Of a DNA stretch of 64,000 nucleotides, positions 1 through 8,114 are shown piece by piece. Every line of letters starts with the position of its first letter. Position 1 is the stretch's first letter. The notes under the pieces were generated by a model. That model was not told the DNA's origin, ran no database searches, and saw only the letters and a list, made by a program, of their open reading frames with translations. This DNA comes from Brevibacterium sp. W7.2 (GTDB lineage: Bacteria; Actinomycetota; Actinomycetes; Actinomycetales; Brevibacteriaceae): NCBI RefSeq assembly GCF_018137945.1, contig NZ_CP073089.1, positions 2,542,001-2,606,000 of the forward strand, in the 5' to 3' direction. The position numbers and the translations under genes are program-made.

Positions 1-1
1 C

Positions 2-154
2 AAAGGGCTCGAACGTCCCGCCGTCGTGCTCTGCCTCAACGGATTCCGCGACGAATCGCGAGCGGCGGACATGATCTACGTCGGAATGTCGCGCGCGACG
101 ACGAAGCTCGTCATCGTCGGCGAGACCGGCCGCATCGACGAACTCCGCCAGTGA
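2..154 (+). CDS. UvrD/Rep-type helicase, C-terminal fragment (5' end outside window)
   Basis: Only the last 50 residues are present. They include KGLE near the start and YVGMSRA further on. These are the ending motifs of superfamily 1 (UvrD/Rep/PcrA-like) ATP-dependent DNA helicases: KGLE belongs to motif V and the VGMSRA stretch to motif VI, whose arginine contacts ATP. The C-terminus IVGETGRIDELRQ follows directly, so there is no long tail after motif VI. The N-terminus and the Walker motifs lie upstream of the window, so the subgroup (true UvrD, helicase IV, or a nuclease/helicase hybrid) cannot be decided from this fragment. Confidence 0.75.
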   Translation, partial: KGLERPAVVLCLNGFRDESRAADMIYVGMSRATTKLVIVGETGRIDELRQ

Positions 155-212
155 ACGCGCCGACGACCGGGCTCCTGCTCGGCCGGATCAGGAGCCTCGG
201 TCGCGCGTCAGC

Positions 213-362
213 TCAGTAGTTCTCCGGCGGATCGCTGGCCGGGAACGATTCGTCGCCCCACTCCTCGACGAGCTGGTCATCATGCTCACGAGCCGCGTCG
301 CGGGCGTCCTTCTGCGCGGACGACTCCTCGGCCGCCTCGGTGGGTTCCGGTGTCTCGGACAT
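213..362 (-). CDS. small conserved acidic protein with ESFPASDPP motif
   Basis: A 49-residue acidic protein starting MSETPEPTEAAEES and ending WGDESFPASDPPENY. I recall the closing motif (ESFPASDPP) from short hypothetical proteins in many bacteria; its function is unknown to me. The N-terminal half is rich in Glu, Ala, Asp and Arg and probably forms a charged helix, with no signal peptide or membrane segment. The gene stands alone between the convergent helicase end and the nhaA 3' end. The ATG at 362 is the only good start. Confidence that it is real rests on the motif and the high third-position GC. Confidence 0.65.
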   Translation of the reverse strand: MSETPEPTEAAEESSAQKDARDAAREHDDQLVEEWGDESFPASDPPENY

Positions 363-445
363 GATCAGTGACCTCCAATGCCAGCGAACGGATCTGCTAT
401 CTCCATCTTGCCCGGTCAGAACGGATCTGGGTACCGGGACCCCGC

Positions 446-1789
446 TCAGTCCTGTGCTGCGGTCGTTCGCGTGCCCGCGTCGACGTGGGCGGCGAGGATC
501 CGGTAGTGCCGGTTGCGCACCGACAGCCAGACCGCTCCGAGCAGCGCGGCGAGCAGTGAGCCGAAGAGCACCCCGACCTTGACGACCTGCGCCCGCGGGT
601 CATCGGCGCCGAAGCTGAGGTCGCCGATGAGCAGGGAGACGGTGAAGCCGACACCGGCAAGGCACGAGACTCCGACGACATCGACCCACTGCATCGTCCG
701 GTCGAGGGAGAATCCGCGGACTCGGGTGATGAGGAAGGTCGCCAGCGTGATGCCCAGCGGCTTGCCGACGACGAGTCCGAGCATGATCCCCAGGGCGACC
801 GGGCTGCCCAGAGACTCCGCGAGTCCCGACAGTCCCCCGACATTGACGCCGGCGGCGAAGAACGCGAAGATCGGCACCGCGATCACCGCCGACGGGATGC
901 TCCACTTGTCGGCGAACTGCGCCGCCGGACCGTGGCCCTCGGTGCCGTGGATGCCGTCGTGCGCGTGGAAACCGCGATGGTCCCCGGTCCGCCGTCCGCC
1001 GTGGCGCTTGGCGGCCACCGGCACCATGAACCCGAGGAGGACACCGGCGATCGTCGCGTGGATCCCCGAAGCGTGGACGAGCGTCCAGGTGGCGAACGCC
1101 AGCGGGAAGAGCAGCCACCAGGCGTGGATGCCCCGCTGCACGGCGACGGCGAACGCGAGCAGGGGAAGCAGCGCCAAGCCCAGCGGCAGCCAGGAGAGGT
1201 CGTCGGTGTAGAAGATCGCGATGATGGCGATCGCCAGCAGATCGTCGACGACGGCGAGCGTGAGCAGGAACGTCCGCAGCGACGGCGGCAGGAACTTGCC
1301 GACCATCGCGATGATCGCCACGGCGAAGGCGATGTCGGTCGCCGCGGGGATCGCCCAGCCGCCCAACGCGCTGCCGCCGGAGTTGAGGTTGACGAGGACG
1401 TAGAGGAGCGAGGGGATCGCGACGCCGCCCACGGCCGCCGCGACGGGCACTGCGGCGGTCTTCGGATTGCGCAGCTTGCCGGCGACGAACTCCTCCTTGA
1501 GCTCGAGGCCGACGACGAAGAAGAAGATCGCGAGGAGACCGTCGGAGGCCCAGCTGCTCGCGGAGAGATTGAGCTTGAGCGCCTCGGGGCCGAACTTCGT
1601 CGACCGCACGGTCTCATACCAGTCGGCGGCCGGTGAGTTCGCGATGATGAGCGCCGCAGCCGTCGCCGCGAGCAGGAGGATGCCGCCGACGGCATCGTGT
1701 TTGAGCACGCGGGCGAGGCGCTCCCGCGCAGGCGGTGCGGTGACGGTGGAGGGAGTCGGATCAGTGGGGTTCGGGACAGCCGAAGACAT
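446..1789 (-). CDS. nhaA: Na+/H+ antiporter NhaA
   Basis: A 447-residue inner-membrane antiporter that would exchange external protons for internal Na+ or Li+, supporting sodium and pH homeostasis. Family features in order: a variable cytoplasmic N-terminus, the helix with VGGILLLAATAAALIIANS, FFFVVGLELKEE, the PAATDIAFA segment, and VVDDLLAIAIIA, which holds the adjacent aspartates equivalent to the E. coli ion-binding pair Asp163/Asp164. The C-terminal transmembrane helices (GVSCLAGVGFTVSLLIG) are also typical. A histidine-rich cytoplasmic loop follows AKRHGGRR. The chosen start is ATG 1789 (MSSAVPNPTDPT); an in-frame upstream start at 1924 would add 45 low-complexity residues. No strong ribosome site is seen. 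It appears monocistronic. Confidence 0.93.
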   Translation of the reverse strand: MSSAVPNPTDPTPSTVTAPPARERLARVLKHDAVGGILLLAATAAALIIANSPAADWYETVRSTKFGPEALKLNLSASSWASDGLLAIFFFVVGLELKEEFVAGKLRNPKTAAVPVAAAVGGVAIPSLLYVLVNLNSGGSALGGWAIPAATDIAFAVAIIAMVGKFLPPSLRTFLLTLAVVDDLLAIAIIAIFYTDDLSWLPLGLALLPLLAFAVAVQRGIHAWWLLFPLAFATWTLVHASGIHATIAGVLLGFMVPVAAKRHGGRRTGDHRGFHAHDGIHGTEGHGPAAQFADKWSIPSAVIAVPIFAFFAAGVNVGGLSGLAESLGSPVALGIMLGLVVGKPLGITLATFLITRVRGFSLDRTMQWVDVVGVSCLAGVGFTVSLLIGDLSFGADDPRAQVVKVGVLFGSLLAALLGAVWLSVRNRHYRILAAHVDAGTRTTAAQD

Positions 1790-2163
1790 CGGTGGGGTCG
1801 CTTTCGCAGAGGTGAGCAGAGAACGCGAGTGCGCGACGATCCGGTGTGCGGTCAGCTCTGCCGAGCGGAAGAGATGCGGATGCGCGCGGTCAGCGCCGTG
1901 GCGGCGGGCAGCCGGCGATCTCACCGTGGGCGTTCGTGCCCCACGAGCTCATCCACCCGTTCGTGCCGTTCGACAGCGTCGTCACGATCTTCGCCTTCGG
2001 GAAATCGGCAGCACGAGCTGCTTCGAGACGGGACGCGACGGAGTAGGGCACCGTTCCACCCTAGCGAGTCGCCCGACCCGGTTCCAAACGGTTCGGCATC
2101 TGGACTCGTCCTCGTGCTAGCGTGCTGGCATACCTCCAGCGCCCACGAGAACAGGGAGAATCG
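1790..2163. other. divergent intergenic region between nhaA and the rraA-like gene
   Basis: This 374-base gap carries the upstream regions of nhaA (reverse) and the rraA-like gene (forward). I see no clear palindromic operator or tRNA. It does hold a possible small reverse ORF (1890-2051), listed separately. The stretch AGGGAGAATCG just before 2164 is the ribosome site of the next gene. Confidence 0.5.
1890..2051 (-). CDS. possible small ORF, 53 residues, no recognised family
   Basis: Reading the reverse strand from GTG 2051 gives VPYSVASRLEAARAADFP, then KAKIVTTLSNGTNGWMSS, WGTNAHGEIAGCPPPRR and a stop. An AGGGTGG sequence sits 7 bases before the GTG. The composition looks protein-like rather than random, but I do not recognise a family. 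A competing forward frame spans much of the same DNA. It could be a true small gene, a remnant, or chance. Confidence 0.25.
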   Translation of the reverse strand: MPYSVASRLEAARAADFPKAKIVTTLSNGTNGWMSSWGTNAHGEIAGCPPPRR

Positions 2164-2631
2164 ATGACGGTCTCAACCGCCGACCTCTGGGATGAACGAG
2201 GTCCCGAGCTCTACTCGATCGCACTGAACTTCACCGACTTCGGGGACAAGGTCGCGTTCTCCGGTGCGGCCCGGACCGTGCGGTGCTTCGAGGACAACGC
2301 CCTCGTCAAGACGGTGCTCTCCCAGCCCGGCGACGGTGCCGTCCTCGTCATCGACGGCGGCGGCTCGATCGCCACGGCGCTCATGGGCGACATGATCGCC
2401 GGGCTCGCGATCGACAACGGCTGGGCCGGTGTCGTCATCAACGGTGCCGTGCGCGATCGCGAGGTCCTCTCGACCCTCGACATCGGCATCAAGGCGCTGG
2501 CGAGCAATCCTCGCAAGAGCGGCAAAACGGGCGCGGGCGACCACGACGTCACCGTCGAGTTCGGCGGTGCGACGATCCGCCCCGGCGCCATGGTCTTCGC
2601 CGACGCCGACGGAGTCGTCGTCGACCGCTGA
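2164..2631 (+). CDS. RraA-family protein (aldolase/decarboxylase or RNase E regulator-like)
   Basis: A 155-residue RraA-family protein. The family contains E. coli RraA, which inhibits RNase E, and 4-hydroxy-4-methyl-2-oxoglutarate/4-carboxy-4-hydroxy-2-oxoadipate aldolases, which also decarboxylate oxaloacetate. Visible motifs are [16 protein letters not shown] (near 60-76), [10 protein letters not shown] with the conserved Arg-Asp of the aldolase site, and the C-terminal FADADGVVV. The start is ATG 2164 behind AGGGAGA; an upstream in-frame ATG has no ribosome site. It lies just upstream of the sugar-acid operon but ahead of that operon's own promoter and operator. It could be an unrelated housekeeping gene or supply a pyruvate-aldolase type step. 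The substrate cannot be read from sequence. Confidence 0.85.
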   Translation: MTVSTADLWDERGPELYSIALNFTDFGDKVAFSGAARTVRCFEDNALVKTVLSQPGDGAVLVIDGGGSIATALMGDMIAGLAIDNGWAGVVINGAVRDREVLSTLDIGIKALASNPRKSGKTGAGDHDVTVEFGGATIRPGAMVFADADGVVVDR

Positions 2632-2734
2632 CGACCAGACATCCGATCTCAGCCCCCGCACTGCCCTCGAGCATCTCCGGCGCTGCGCGCCTCGCGCACT
2701 CCCACCTCGGCGAGCCATTCCGCACAGCACACCC

Positions 2735-2764
2735 TTGACCACTTAAACATCCTATGTTTAGACT
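2735..2764 (+). promoter_or_regulatory. putative promoter of the fuconate dehydratase operon
   Basis: TTGACC at 2735-2740 and TAGACT at 2759-2764, separated by 18 bases, give a reasonable vegetative promoter about 100 bases before the dehydratase start. The spacer is almost wholly filled by the palindrome at 2744-2760, an arrangement expected for repressor control. Confidence 0.5.
2744..2760. promoter_or_regulatory. palindromic operator TAAACAT-CCT-ATGTTTA
   Basis: A perfect 7-3-7 inverted repeat. The core ACATCCTATGT recurs at 13298-13312 before the ABC importer, at the opposite end of the same gene module. The likely ligand is the GntR/FadR-type regulator encoded at 8889-9593, the only regulator within the module. 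That assignment is inference. Confidence 0.6.
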
Positions 2765-2860
2765 CAGGTCAGCGAAACGATTCCCTGAACCGACCGATCG
2801 CTCCCAGAACCGGCCGTTCAGACATCCGATCACAACGCTGCTGTTGTGCGAAAGGACGAA

Positions 2861-4201
2861 ATGTCTCAGATCACTGCGATCGACGTCGTCGACCTGCGAT
2901 TCCCCACCTCGGCGAGTCTCGACGGTTCGGATGCGATGAACCCCGACCCCGACTACTCCGCCGCCTACCTCATCGTCTCCACCGATGCCGGCGATGCCGG
3001 CCACGGCTTCGTCTTCACGATCGGCCGCGGCAACGACATCCAGACCGAGGCCGTGCGCGTCATCGCCGAGACCCTCATCGGGCGTGAGGTCGAACCGATC
3101 CTCGCCGACATGGGCGGCTTCTGGCGCGACCTCGTCCACGACTCCCAGCTGCGCTGGCTCGGCCCGGAGAAGGGCGTGAGCCACATGGCCATCGGCGCGA
3201 TCGTCAACGCGATGTGGGACCTCAGAGCCAAACGCGCGGGACTGCCCCTCTGGGAGCTCCTCGCCGGGATGAGCCCCGAGGAGATCCTCGACCTCCTCGA
3301 CTTCCGCTACCTCAGCGACTTCATGACCCGCGACGACGCCCGCGCCATCCTCGACGCCGCCGAACCCGGGAAGGCCGAGCGGATCGCCGAGCTCCGCGAG
3401 ACCGGATACATGGCCTACACGACGACGCCCGGCTGGCTCGGCTACTCCGATGAGAAGCTCGCCCGCCTGTGCCGAGAGGCCATCGACGAGGGCTTCTCCC
3501 AGATCAAGCTCAAGGTCGGCGCGAACCGCGACGACGACATCCGCCGCCTCGGCATCGCCCGGGAGATCTGCGGACCCGGGTTCCCCATCGCCATCGACGC
3601 CAACCAGCACTGGGACACCGCCGAGGCGATCGACTGGATCGGCGACCTCGCCCGGTTCGACCTCCGCTGGGTCGAGGAACCGACCTCCCCCGATGACATC
3701 CTCGCCCACGCGGCCATCCAGCAGGGCATCGCCCCGGTTCCGGTGGCCACCGGCGAACACTGCCAGAACCGCATCGTCTTCAAGCAGATGCTCGAAGCCG
3801 ACGCCCTGCGCGTGATGCAGATCGACGCCACCCGGGTCGCCGGGGTCAACGAGAACATCACCAACCTCCTCCTCGCCGCTCACGCGGGAGTGCCCGTGTG
3901 CCCGCACGCCGGCGGCGTGGGACTGTGCGAACTCGTCCAGCACCTCTCGCTGTTCGATTTCGTCGCGGTCTCGGCGACGATGGACGACCGCTGCATCGAA
4001 TACGTCGACCATCTCCACGAGCACTTCGTCACCCCCGTCGACGTCCACGACGGCAGATACTGGCCGCCCTCGGCACCGGGCGCCGGCGCCGAGATCCTGC
4101 CCCGGACGCTCACCGACTTCGCCTACCCCGACGGCCCCGAATGGACAGCGCGCATCGCTGCGGCGACCACCTCGGCGACACCGGTCCCCGAATCCGCCTG
4201 A
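2861..4201 (+). CDS. L-fuconate dehydratase (enolase superfamily)
   Basis: A 446-residue enolase-superfamily dehydratase that would convert L-fuconate to 2-keto-3-deoxy-L-fuconate. The active site can be read directly: KxK in QIKLKVG (Lys216, Lys218), metal ligands in IDANQHW (Asp246), WVEEP (Glu272) and TGEHCQNR (Glu299), and His349 in CPHAGGVG. As I recall, Xanthomonas FucD has the same residues two positions later, which argues for the same subgroup rather than for mandelate racemase or rhamnonate dehydratase. ATG 2861 is favoured because AAAGGACGAA precedes it; a GTG 15 bases upstream lacks such a site. It is the first gene of a forward series running to 8885 and sits behind a promoter with a built-in palindrome. 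Confidence 0.9.
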   Translation: MSQITAIDVVDLRFPTSASLDGSDAMNPDPDYSAAYLIVSTDAGDAGHGFVFTIGRGNDIQTEAVRVIAETLIGREVEPILADMGGFWRDLVHDSQLRWLGPEKGVSHMAIGAIVNAMWDLRAKRAGLPLWELLAGMSPEEILDLLDFRYLSDFMTRDDARAILDAAEPGKAERIAELRETGYMAYTTTPGWLGYSDEKLARLCREAIDEGFSQIKLKVGANRDDDIRRLGIAREICGPGFPIAIDANQHWDTAEAIDWIGDLARFDLRWVEEPTSPDDILAHAAIQQGIAPVPVATGEHCQNRIVFKQMLEADALRVMQIDATRVAGVNENITNLLLAAHAGVPVCPHAGGVGLCELVQHLSLFDFVAVSATMDDRCIEYVDHLHEHFVTPVDVHDGRYWPPSAPGAGAEILPRTLTDFAYPDGPEWTARIAAATTSATPVPESA

Positions 4202-4310
4202 TCCCCGCCTTCTGCTCCCGGCTGCCTTGACACCGCTCGGCGCAGCGCGCCCCTGCGCACGGCACCCCAGCATGATGACCATCACCTCGTGAGAAACCAG
4301 GTTCCCTGCT

Positions 4311-5693
4311 GTGACTGACCATTCGACCACTGACACCGGGCTCGCCCGCAACCACGCGAACGAACCCATCCCGACCAAGATCATCTTCATCGCCATCCTC
4401 GCCGGCTTCTCCGGACTCCTCTACGGCTACGATTCGGGAGCGATCTCCGGAGCCCTGCCCCTGCTCACCGAGCAGATGGGCCTCGATGCCGGGCAGCAGG
4501 GACTCATCACCTCCCTCCTGCTCTGGGGAGCACTCCCCTCGATCATCGGCGCCACCCTCGCCGCCCGCCGTTTCGACCGTCGTCACCTCCTCATCGTCGC
4601 CGCGGTGATCTTCTTCCTCGGATCCCTCGCCTGCGCGTTCGCCCCGACCCCCGAGGTCCTCGGCGCCGCCCGCTTCTTCCTCGGCCTCGGCGTCGGCATC
4701 GCCAACATGTTCGGACTCATCTACCTCTCCGAACTCTCCCCCACCCGCATCCGCGGCCTGCTCACCGGCCTCTACCAACTCGCCGTCAACTTCGGCATCC
4801 TCGCCGCCTACATCGTCGGCGACGCCTTCCAGGCCTCGGGTCTGTGGGAGTGGATACTCGGCATCGGCGCGATTCCCGCCGCCGTGTTCTTCGTCGGCAT
4901 GATCCTCTCCCCGGCCAGCCCCCGCTGGCTCATCACCCGCGGACGCGACGACGACGCGCTGGCCGTGCTCACCTCCCTGCGGGGGACGGAGGAGATCGCC
5001 CGCCTCGAGTTCGACGACATCAAGTCGAGCCTCGCCCAGCAGGACAGCGGCCTGACCGCCCTGACCCATTCGGCGAGGCGGCCGATGACCGTCCTCCTCG
5101 TCCTCACGTTCTTCCAGGTCTTCACCGGCATCAACGCCGTCGTCTACTATGCGCCGATCATCTTCGCTCAGTCGGGCATGGGCGACCGGGCCGGCAGCTA
5201 CGCGAACTACGGGGTCGGCATCGCCCTCGTCGTCTCCACGGCGATCGCCCTGCCGATCATCGACCGGCTCGGCCGCGTCCGGCTGCTCGCGATCTCGATG
5301 CTCGGCCAGACGATCGCCATGCTCGCCCTCTGGCTGCTGCCCGACGCAGGCTGGATCAGCATCGCCGCCGTCTTCGCCTACACCTTCGCCTTCGGCATCG
5401 GCATGGGCCCGGTGTTCTGGCTTCTCGTGCCCGAGGTCCTGCCCCTGTCCGTGCGGGCGATCGGCACCGGCGTCATCACCTTCGCCCAGTACCTCTTCAA
5501 CGCGATCTTCGCGTGGGCGTTCCCCGTCGCCCTCGATGCGATCGGACCGCTCGTCTTCCTCCTCTTCGCCCTCCTCTCGGCCGCGGCCCTGTGGTTCGTC
5601 CTCACCCGCGTCCCCGAGACCTCGGGCCGCTCGCTCGAGGAGATCGAAGCATACTGGAGAACGTCGGCCGCCTCGGCGACGAAGCAGAGCTGA
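4311..5693 (+). CDS. MFS sugar porter
   Basis: A 460-residue, 12-helix major facilitator transporter of the sugar porter family. Diagnostic motifs are GYDSGAISGAL in helix 1, RFDRRHLL in the first cytoplasmic loop, LSPTRIRGLLTGLYQ, the PASPRWL motif after helix 6, and PETSGRSLEEIE after helix 12. It is not of the FHS family to which E. coli FucP belongs, so its sugar cannot be inferred from family alone. Context suggests L-fucose or a related 6-deoxyhexose, entering by proton symport. The start is GTG 4311 with only a weak ribosome site. The cluster thus has two uptake systems, this porter and the ABC importer encoded at 9662-13251. Confidence 0.88.
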   Translation: MTDHSTTDTGLARNHANEPIPTKIIFIAILAGFSGLLYGYDSGAISGALPLLTEQMGLDAGQQGLITSLLLWGALPSIIGATLAARRFDRRHLLIVAAVIFFLGSLACAFAPTPEVLGAARFFLGLGVGIANMFGLIYLSELSPTRIRGLLTGLYQLAVNFGILAAYIVGDAFQASGLWEWILGIGAIPAAVFFVGMILSPASPRWLITRGRDDDALAVLTSLRGTEEIARLEFDDIKSSLAQQDSGLTALTHSARRPMTVLLVLTFFQVFTGINAVVYYAPIIFAQSGMGDRAGSYANYGVGIALVVSTAIALPIIDRLGRVRLLAISMLGQTIAMLALWLLPDAGWISIAAVFAYTFAFGIGMGPVFWLLVPEVLPLSVRAIGTGVITFAQYLFNAIFAWAFPVALDAIGPLVFLLFALLSAAALWFVLTRVPETSGRSLEEIEAYWRTSAASATKQS

Positions 5694-5719
5694 ACCCGGC
5701 ACCCACGAGAGGAGCGACC

Positions 5720-6136
5720 ATGCTCACCACCCCGCTCACCCACCCCGAACTCCTCGCCGCGCTCGCCCGGTGCGGTCACGGCACGAAGATCCTCATCGCC
5801 GACGGCAACTACCCGCATCTCACCGGAGTGCCCGCCGGCACCACCCGCATCGCGCTCAACGTCACCCCCGGGCTGCTCACCGTCGATCAGATCCTCGAGC
5901 CGCTCGCCCGGACCATCCCGCTCGAGGCGTGCGAGTTCATGCTCACCGCCGAGGCCGGGACCGCACCGGCAGTCGACGGGTACGCCGCACTGCTGCCCGG
6001 AGTGCCGTTCACCGGTCATGAGCGCTTCGCCTTCTACGACACCGCACGGCAGCCCGATGTCGGGCTCATCATCGCCACCGGCGATCAGCGCCAGTACGCG
6101 AACCTCCTGATCACCGTCGGAGTCGTGACCCCATGA
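5720..6136 (+). CDS. fucU: RbsD/FucU-family sugar mutarotase
   Basis: A 138-residue RbsD/FucU-family protein that interconverts sugar anomers so that downstream dehydrogenases receive the right form. Family marks are CGHGTKILIADGNYP, with the catalytic-region histidine and Asp, NVTPGLLTVDQIL, and the C-terminal TGDQRQYANLLITVGVV. FucU proteins act on L-fucose, RbsD on ribose; the setting favours fucose. GAGAGGAGCG lies before ATG 5720. The stop overlaps the next start (ATGA at 6133), so the two are translationally coupled. Confidence 0.9.
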   Translation: MLTTPLTHPELLAALARCGHGTKILIADGNYPHLTGVPAGTTRIALNVTPGLLTVDQILEPLARTIPLEACEFMLTAEAGTAPAVDGYAALLPGVPFTGHERFAFYDTARQPDVGLIIATGDQRQYANLLITVGVVTP

Positions 6137-7038
6137 CCGGTGCCCCGCCGCAGGTCGTCGACTCCCACCTCCACCTGTGGGACCGTCGCCGCTTCTCCTA
6201 CCCGTGGATGACGGAGCTGCCCGCCCTCCCGGAGACGAGCCTGCCGGACCAGAGAAGAGCGACCGCGACCGCGGCGATCGTCATCGAAGCCGGTATCAGT
6301 GCTGATCAGCGAACCGATGAGGTCGAATGGCTGACCGCCCTCGCGGCGGAGGAACCGCTCATCCGCGGCATCGTCGCCGCCGTCGACTTCACCGACCCCC
6401 ACCTCGCCGAGGTGGTCGCCCGGCTCGCCGACACCCCACTCGTCGTCGGGGCGCGGGACAACTTCGAGTCCCGCCCCGCCGGTGACCTCGACCCCCGCAC
6501 CTCGCCGACAGCCGGAGCGCTGCTGCGCGGAATCGACTGCGCGCGCCGGGCCGGGCTGACCGTCGACCTCTGCGTCCGCGCCGACCAGCTGGCCGAACTC
6601 GACGCGCTGCTCACCTCGGTCGTCGCGGTGACCGGCTCGGCCGACGGGCTCGTCCTCGACCATCTCGGCAAGCCCCTGCCCGCCGCTCCCGTTTTCTCCT
6701 TCGAGGAATGGGCGGAGGCGTTGAGCGCCCTGGCCGCCCATGCCGGCCTGCACGTGAAGTTCTCCGGACTGCCCGGCCAGATGCCCGGTGCCGTCGACCC
6801 CGCGACGGCCCGGGAGCTCGCGGACCGCTTCGTCGGCGAGGTGCTCACGGCCTTCGGTCCGGAGCGCACGATGTACGGCTCCGATCACCCCGTCTCGACG
6901 ACCGGCCACGGCCTCGGGGACGACGACTGGGAGCAGGCGGCGGCCGCAGCGCTGCGGCACGTCGTCGACGACACGGACTTCGCCGCTGTCATGGGCACCA
7001 CCGCGGCGGACTTCTACCTGACGAGGAGGACTCAGTGA
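6133..7038 (+). CDS. amidohydrolase, probable L-fucono-1,5-lactonase
   Basis: A 301-residue COG3618 amidohydrolase. This family includes L-fuconolactonase, L-rhamnono-lactonase-like enzymes and 4-sulfomuconolactonase. The TIM-barrel metal site is visible in VVDSHLHLWD at the N-terminus, DHLGKP in the middle and MYGSDHPV near the C-terminus. The likely reaction is opening of L-fucono-1,5-lactone, made by the next gene's product, to L-fuconate, the substrate of the dehydratase at 2861. It is coupled to the mutarotase upstream (ATGA) and the reductase downstream (GTGA at 7035), so the three are made together. Confidence 0.88.
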   Translation: MTGAPPQVVDSHLHLWDRRRFSYPWMTELPALPETSLPDQRRATATAAIVIEAGISADQRTDEVEWLTALAAEEPLIRGIVAAVDFTDPHLAEVVARLADTPLVVGARDNFESRPAGDLDPRTSPTAGALLRGIDCARRAGLTVDLCVRADQLAELDALLTSVVAVTGSADGLVLDHLGKPLPAAPVFSFEEWAEALSALAAHAGLHVKFSGLPGQMPGAVDPATARELADRFVGEVLTAFGPERTMYGSDHPVSTTGHGLGDDDWEQAAAAALRHVVDDTDFAAVMGTTAADFYLTRRTQ

Positions 7039-8063
7039 CTGACAAGAACCCCGTCGTGCAGCGCCTGCACGACCTGCGCACCCTCGGCTTCGGGGGCGCC
7101 CCGATCGGCAATCTCTACCGCGTCATCGACGACGCGACGGCGACCGCGGCGGTGGCCACGGCCTGGGAGCTGGGCATCCGGTACTTCGACACCGCACCCC
7201 ATTACGGTCTCGGGCTCAGTGAGCGCCGCCTCGGCGAGGTCCTCTCCGACCGGCCCCGCGAGGACTTCCTCCTCTCGACGAAGGTCGGCCGGCTCATCCG
7301 CCCCGCCGACGCACCCCGGGACTGGGACGACGAGGGCTTCGCCGTCCCCGGTGACCTCCACCGGGTGCGCGACTACTCTGCCTCCGGGGTGCGCCGGTCG
7401 ATCGAGGAGTCGCTGACGCGCCTGCGCCTCGACCGCGTCGACATCGTCTACATCCACGACCCCGACGACTACTGGCAGGACGCCCTCGACGGTGCGGTTC
7501 CCGAACTCAACCGACTCCGCGACGAAGGCGTCATCGGGGCGTGGGGTGCGGGAATGAACCAGGCGGAGATGCTCACCCGCTTCGTCCGCGACACCGACAT
7601 CGACGTCGTCATGCAGGCCGGCCGCTACACCCTCCTCGAACAGGGCGGGCGGGACGAGCTCATCCCCGCGGCCGCGTCCCGTGGGGTCGGCGTCGTCAAC
7701 GTCGGCGTCTTCAACTCCGGCATCCTCGCCAACGCCGACCCCCGGCAGCAGGCGAAGTACAACTACGAGGACGCTCCGCGGGAGGTCCTCGACAAGGCGG
7801 AGAAGCTCGCGGCACTGGCGACCGCGCACGGCACGAGCCTGCCGGCCGCCGCCGTCCAATTCAGCCTCCGCGATCCCGCCATCACCAATGTCACCCTGGG
7901 CATGCGCACGGCCGAGCAGGTCGAACGCAACGTCGCCCTCGCCCACGCCGAGGTCCCCGAAGCGTTCTGGGCCGCCGCCGTGGCCGATGGTCTGCTCGCC
8001 GTCGACCCGCTCACCTACGCAGACCACCCGGGCACTGTCGACCCGGGCGCAGGCGGCCAGTAG
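7035..8063 (+). CDS. aldo/keto reductase, probable L-fucose dehydrogenase
   Basis: A 342-residue aldo/keto reductase resembling D-threo-aldose 1-dehydrogenase/L-fucose dehydrogenase. It has the family's LGFGGAPIGNLY entry, Asp and Tyr of FDTAPHYGLGLSER (catalytic tetrad), Lys in LLSTKVGR, and His in DIVYIHDPDDY. It should oxidise the C1 hydroxyl of L-fucose with NAD(P)+ to give the lactone. The start is GTG 7035, preceded by GAGGAGGACTCA and overlapping the lactonase stop. Some relatives act on D-arabinose or L-galactose, so sugar specificity is inferred from the dehydratase and mutarotase next to it. Confidence 0.88.
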   Translation: MTDKNPVVQRLHDLRTLGFGGAPIGNLYRVIDDATATAAVATAWELGIRYFDTAPHYGLGLSERRLGEVLSDRPREDFLLSTKVGRLIRPADAPRDWDDEGFAVPGDLHRVRDYSASGVRRSIEESLTRLRLDRVDIVYIHDPDDYWQDALDGAVPELNRLRDEGVIGAWGAGMNQAEMLTRFVRDTDIDVVMQAGRYTLLEQGGRDELIPAAASRGVGVVNVGVFNSGILANADPRQQAKYNYEDAPREVLDKAEKLAALATAHGTSLPAAAVQFSLRDPAITNVTLGMRTAEQVERNVALAHAEVPEAFWAAAVADGLLAVDPLTYADHPGTVDPGAGGQ

Positions 8064-8114
8064 AGCACGAGCCTGTGCCCCGCACTCACCGCACCACACC
8101 GACCGGAAGGAACC

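Noticed and set aside
2549..4396. Very long reverse open frame over the dehydratase gene
   Set aside because: It is the antisense frame of a gene with an intact enolase-superfamily active site; its translation is Gly/Asp/Glu/Val rich with no recognisable domain.
4311..5693. FucP-type fucose permease
   Set aside because: The motifs (GYDSGAISGAL, PETSGRSLEEIE) are those of the sugar porter family and not of the FHS family.
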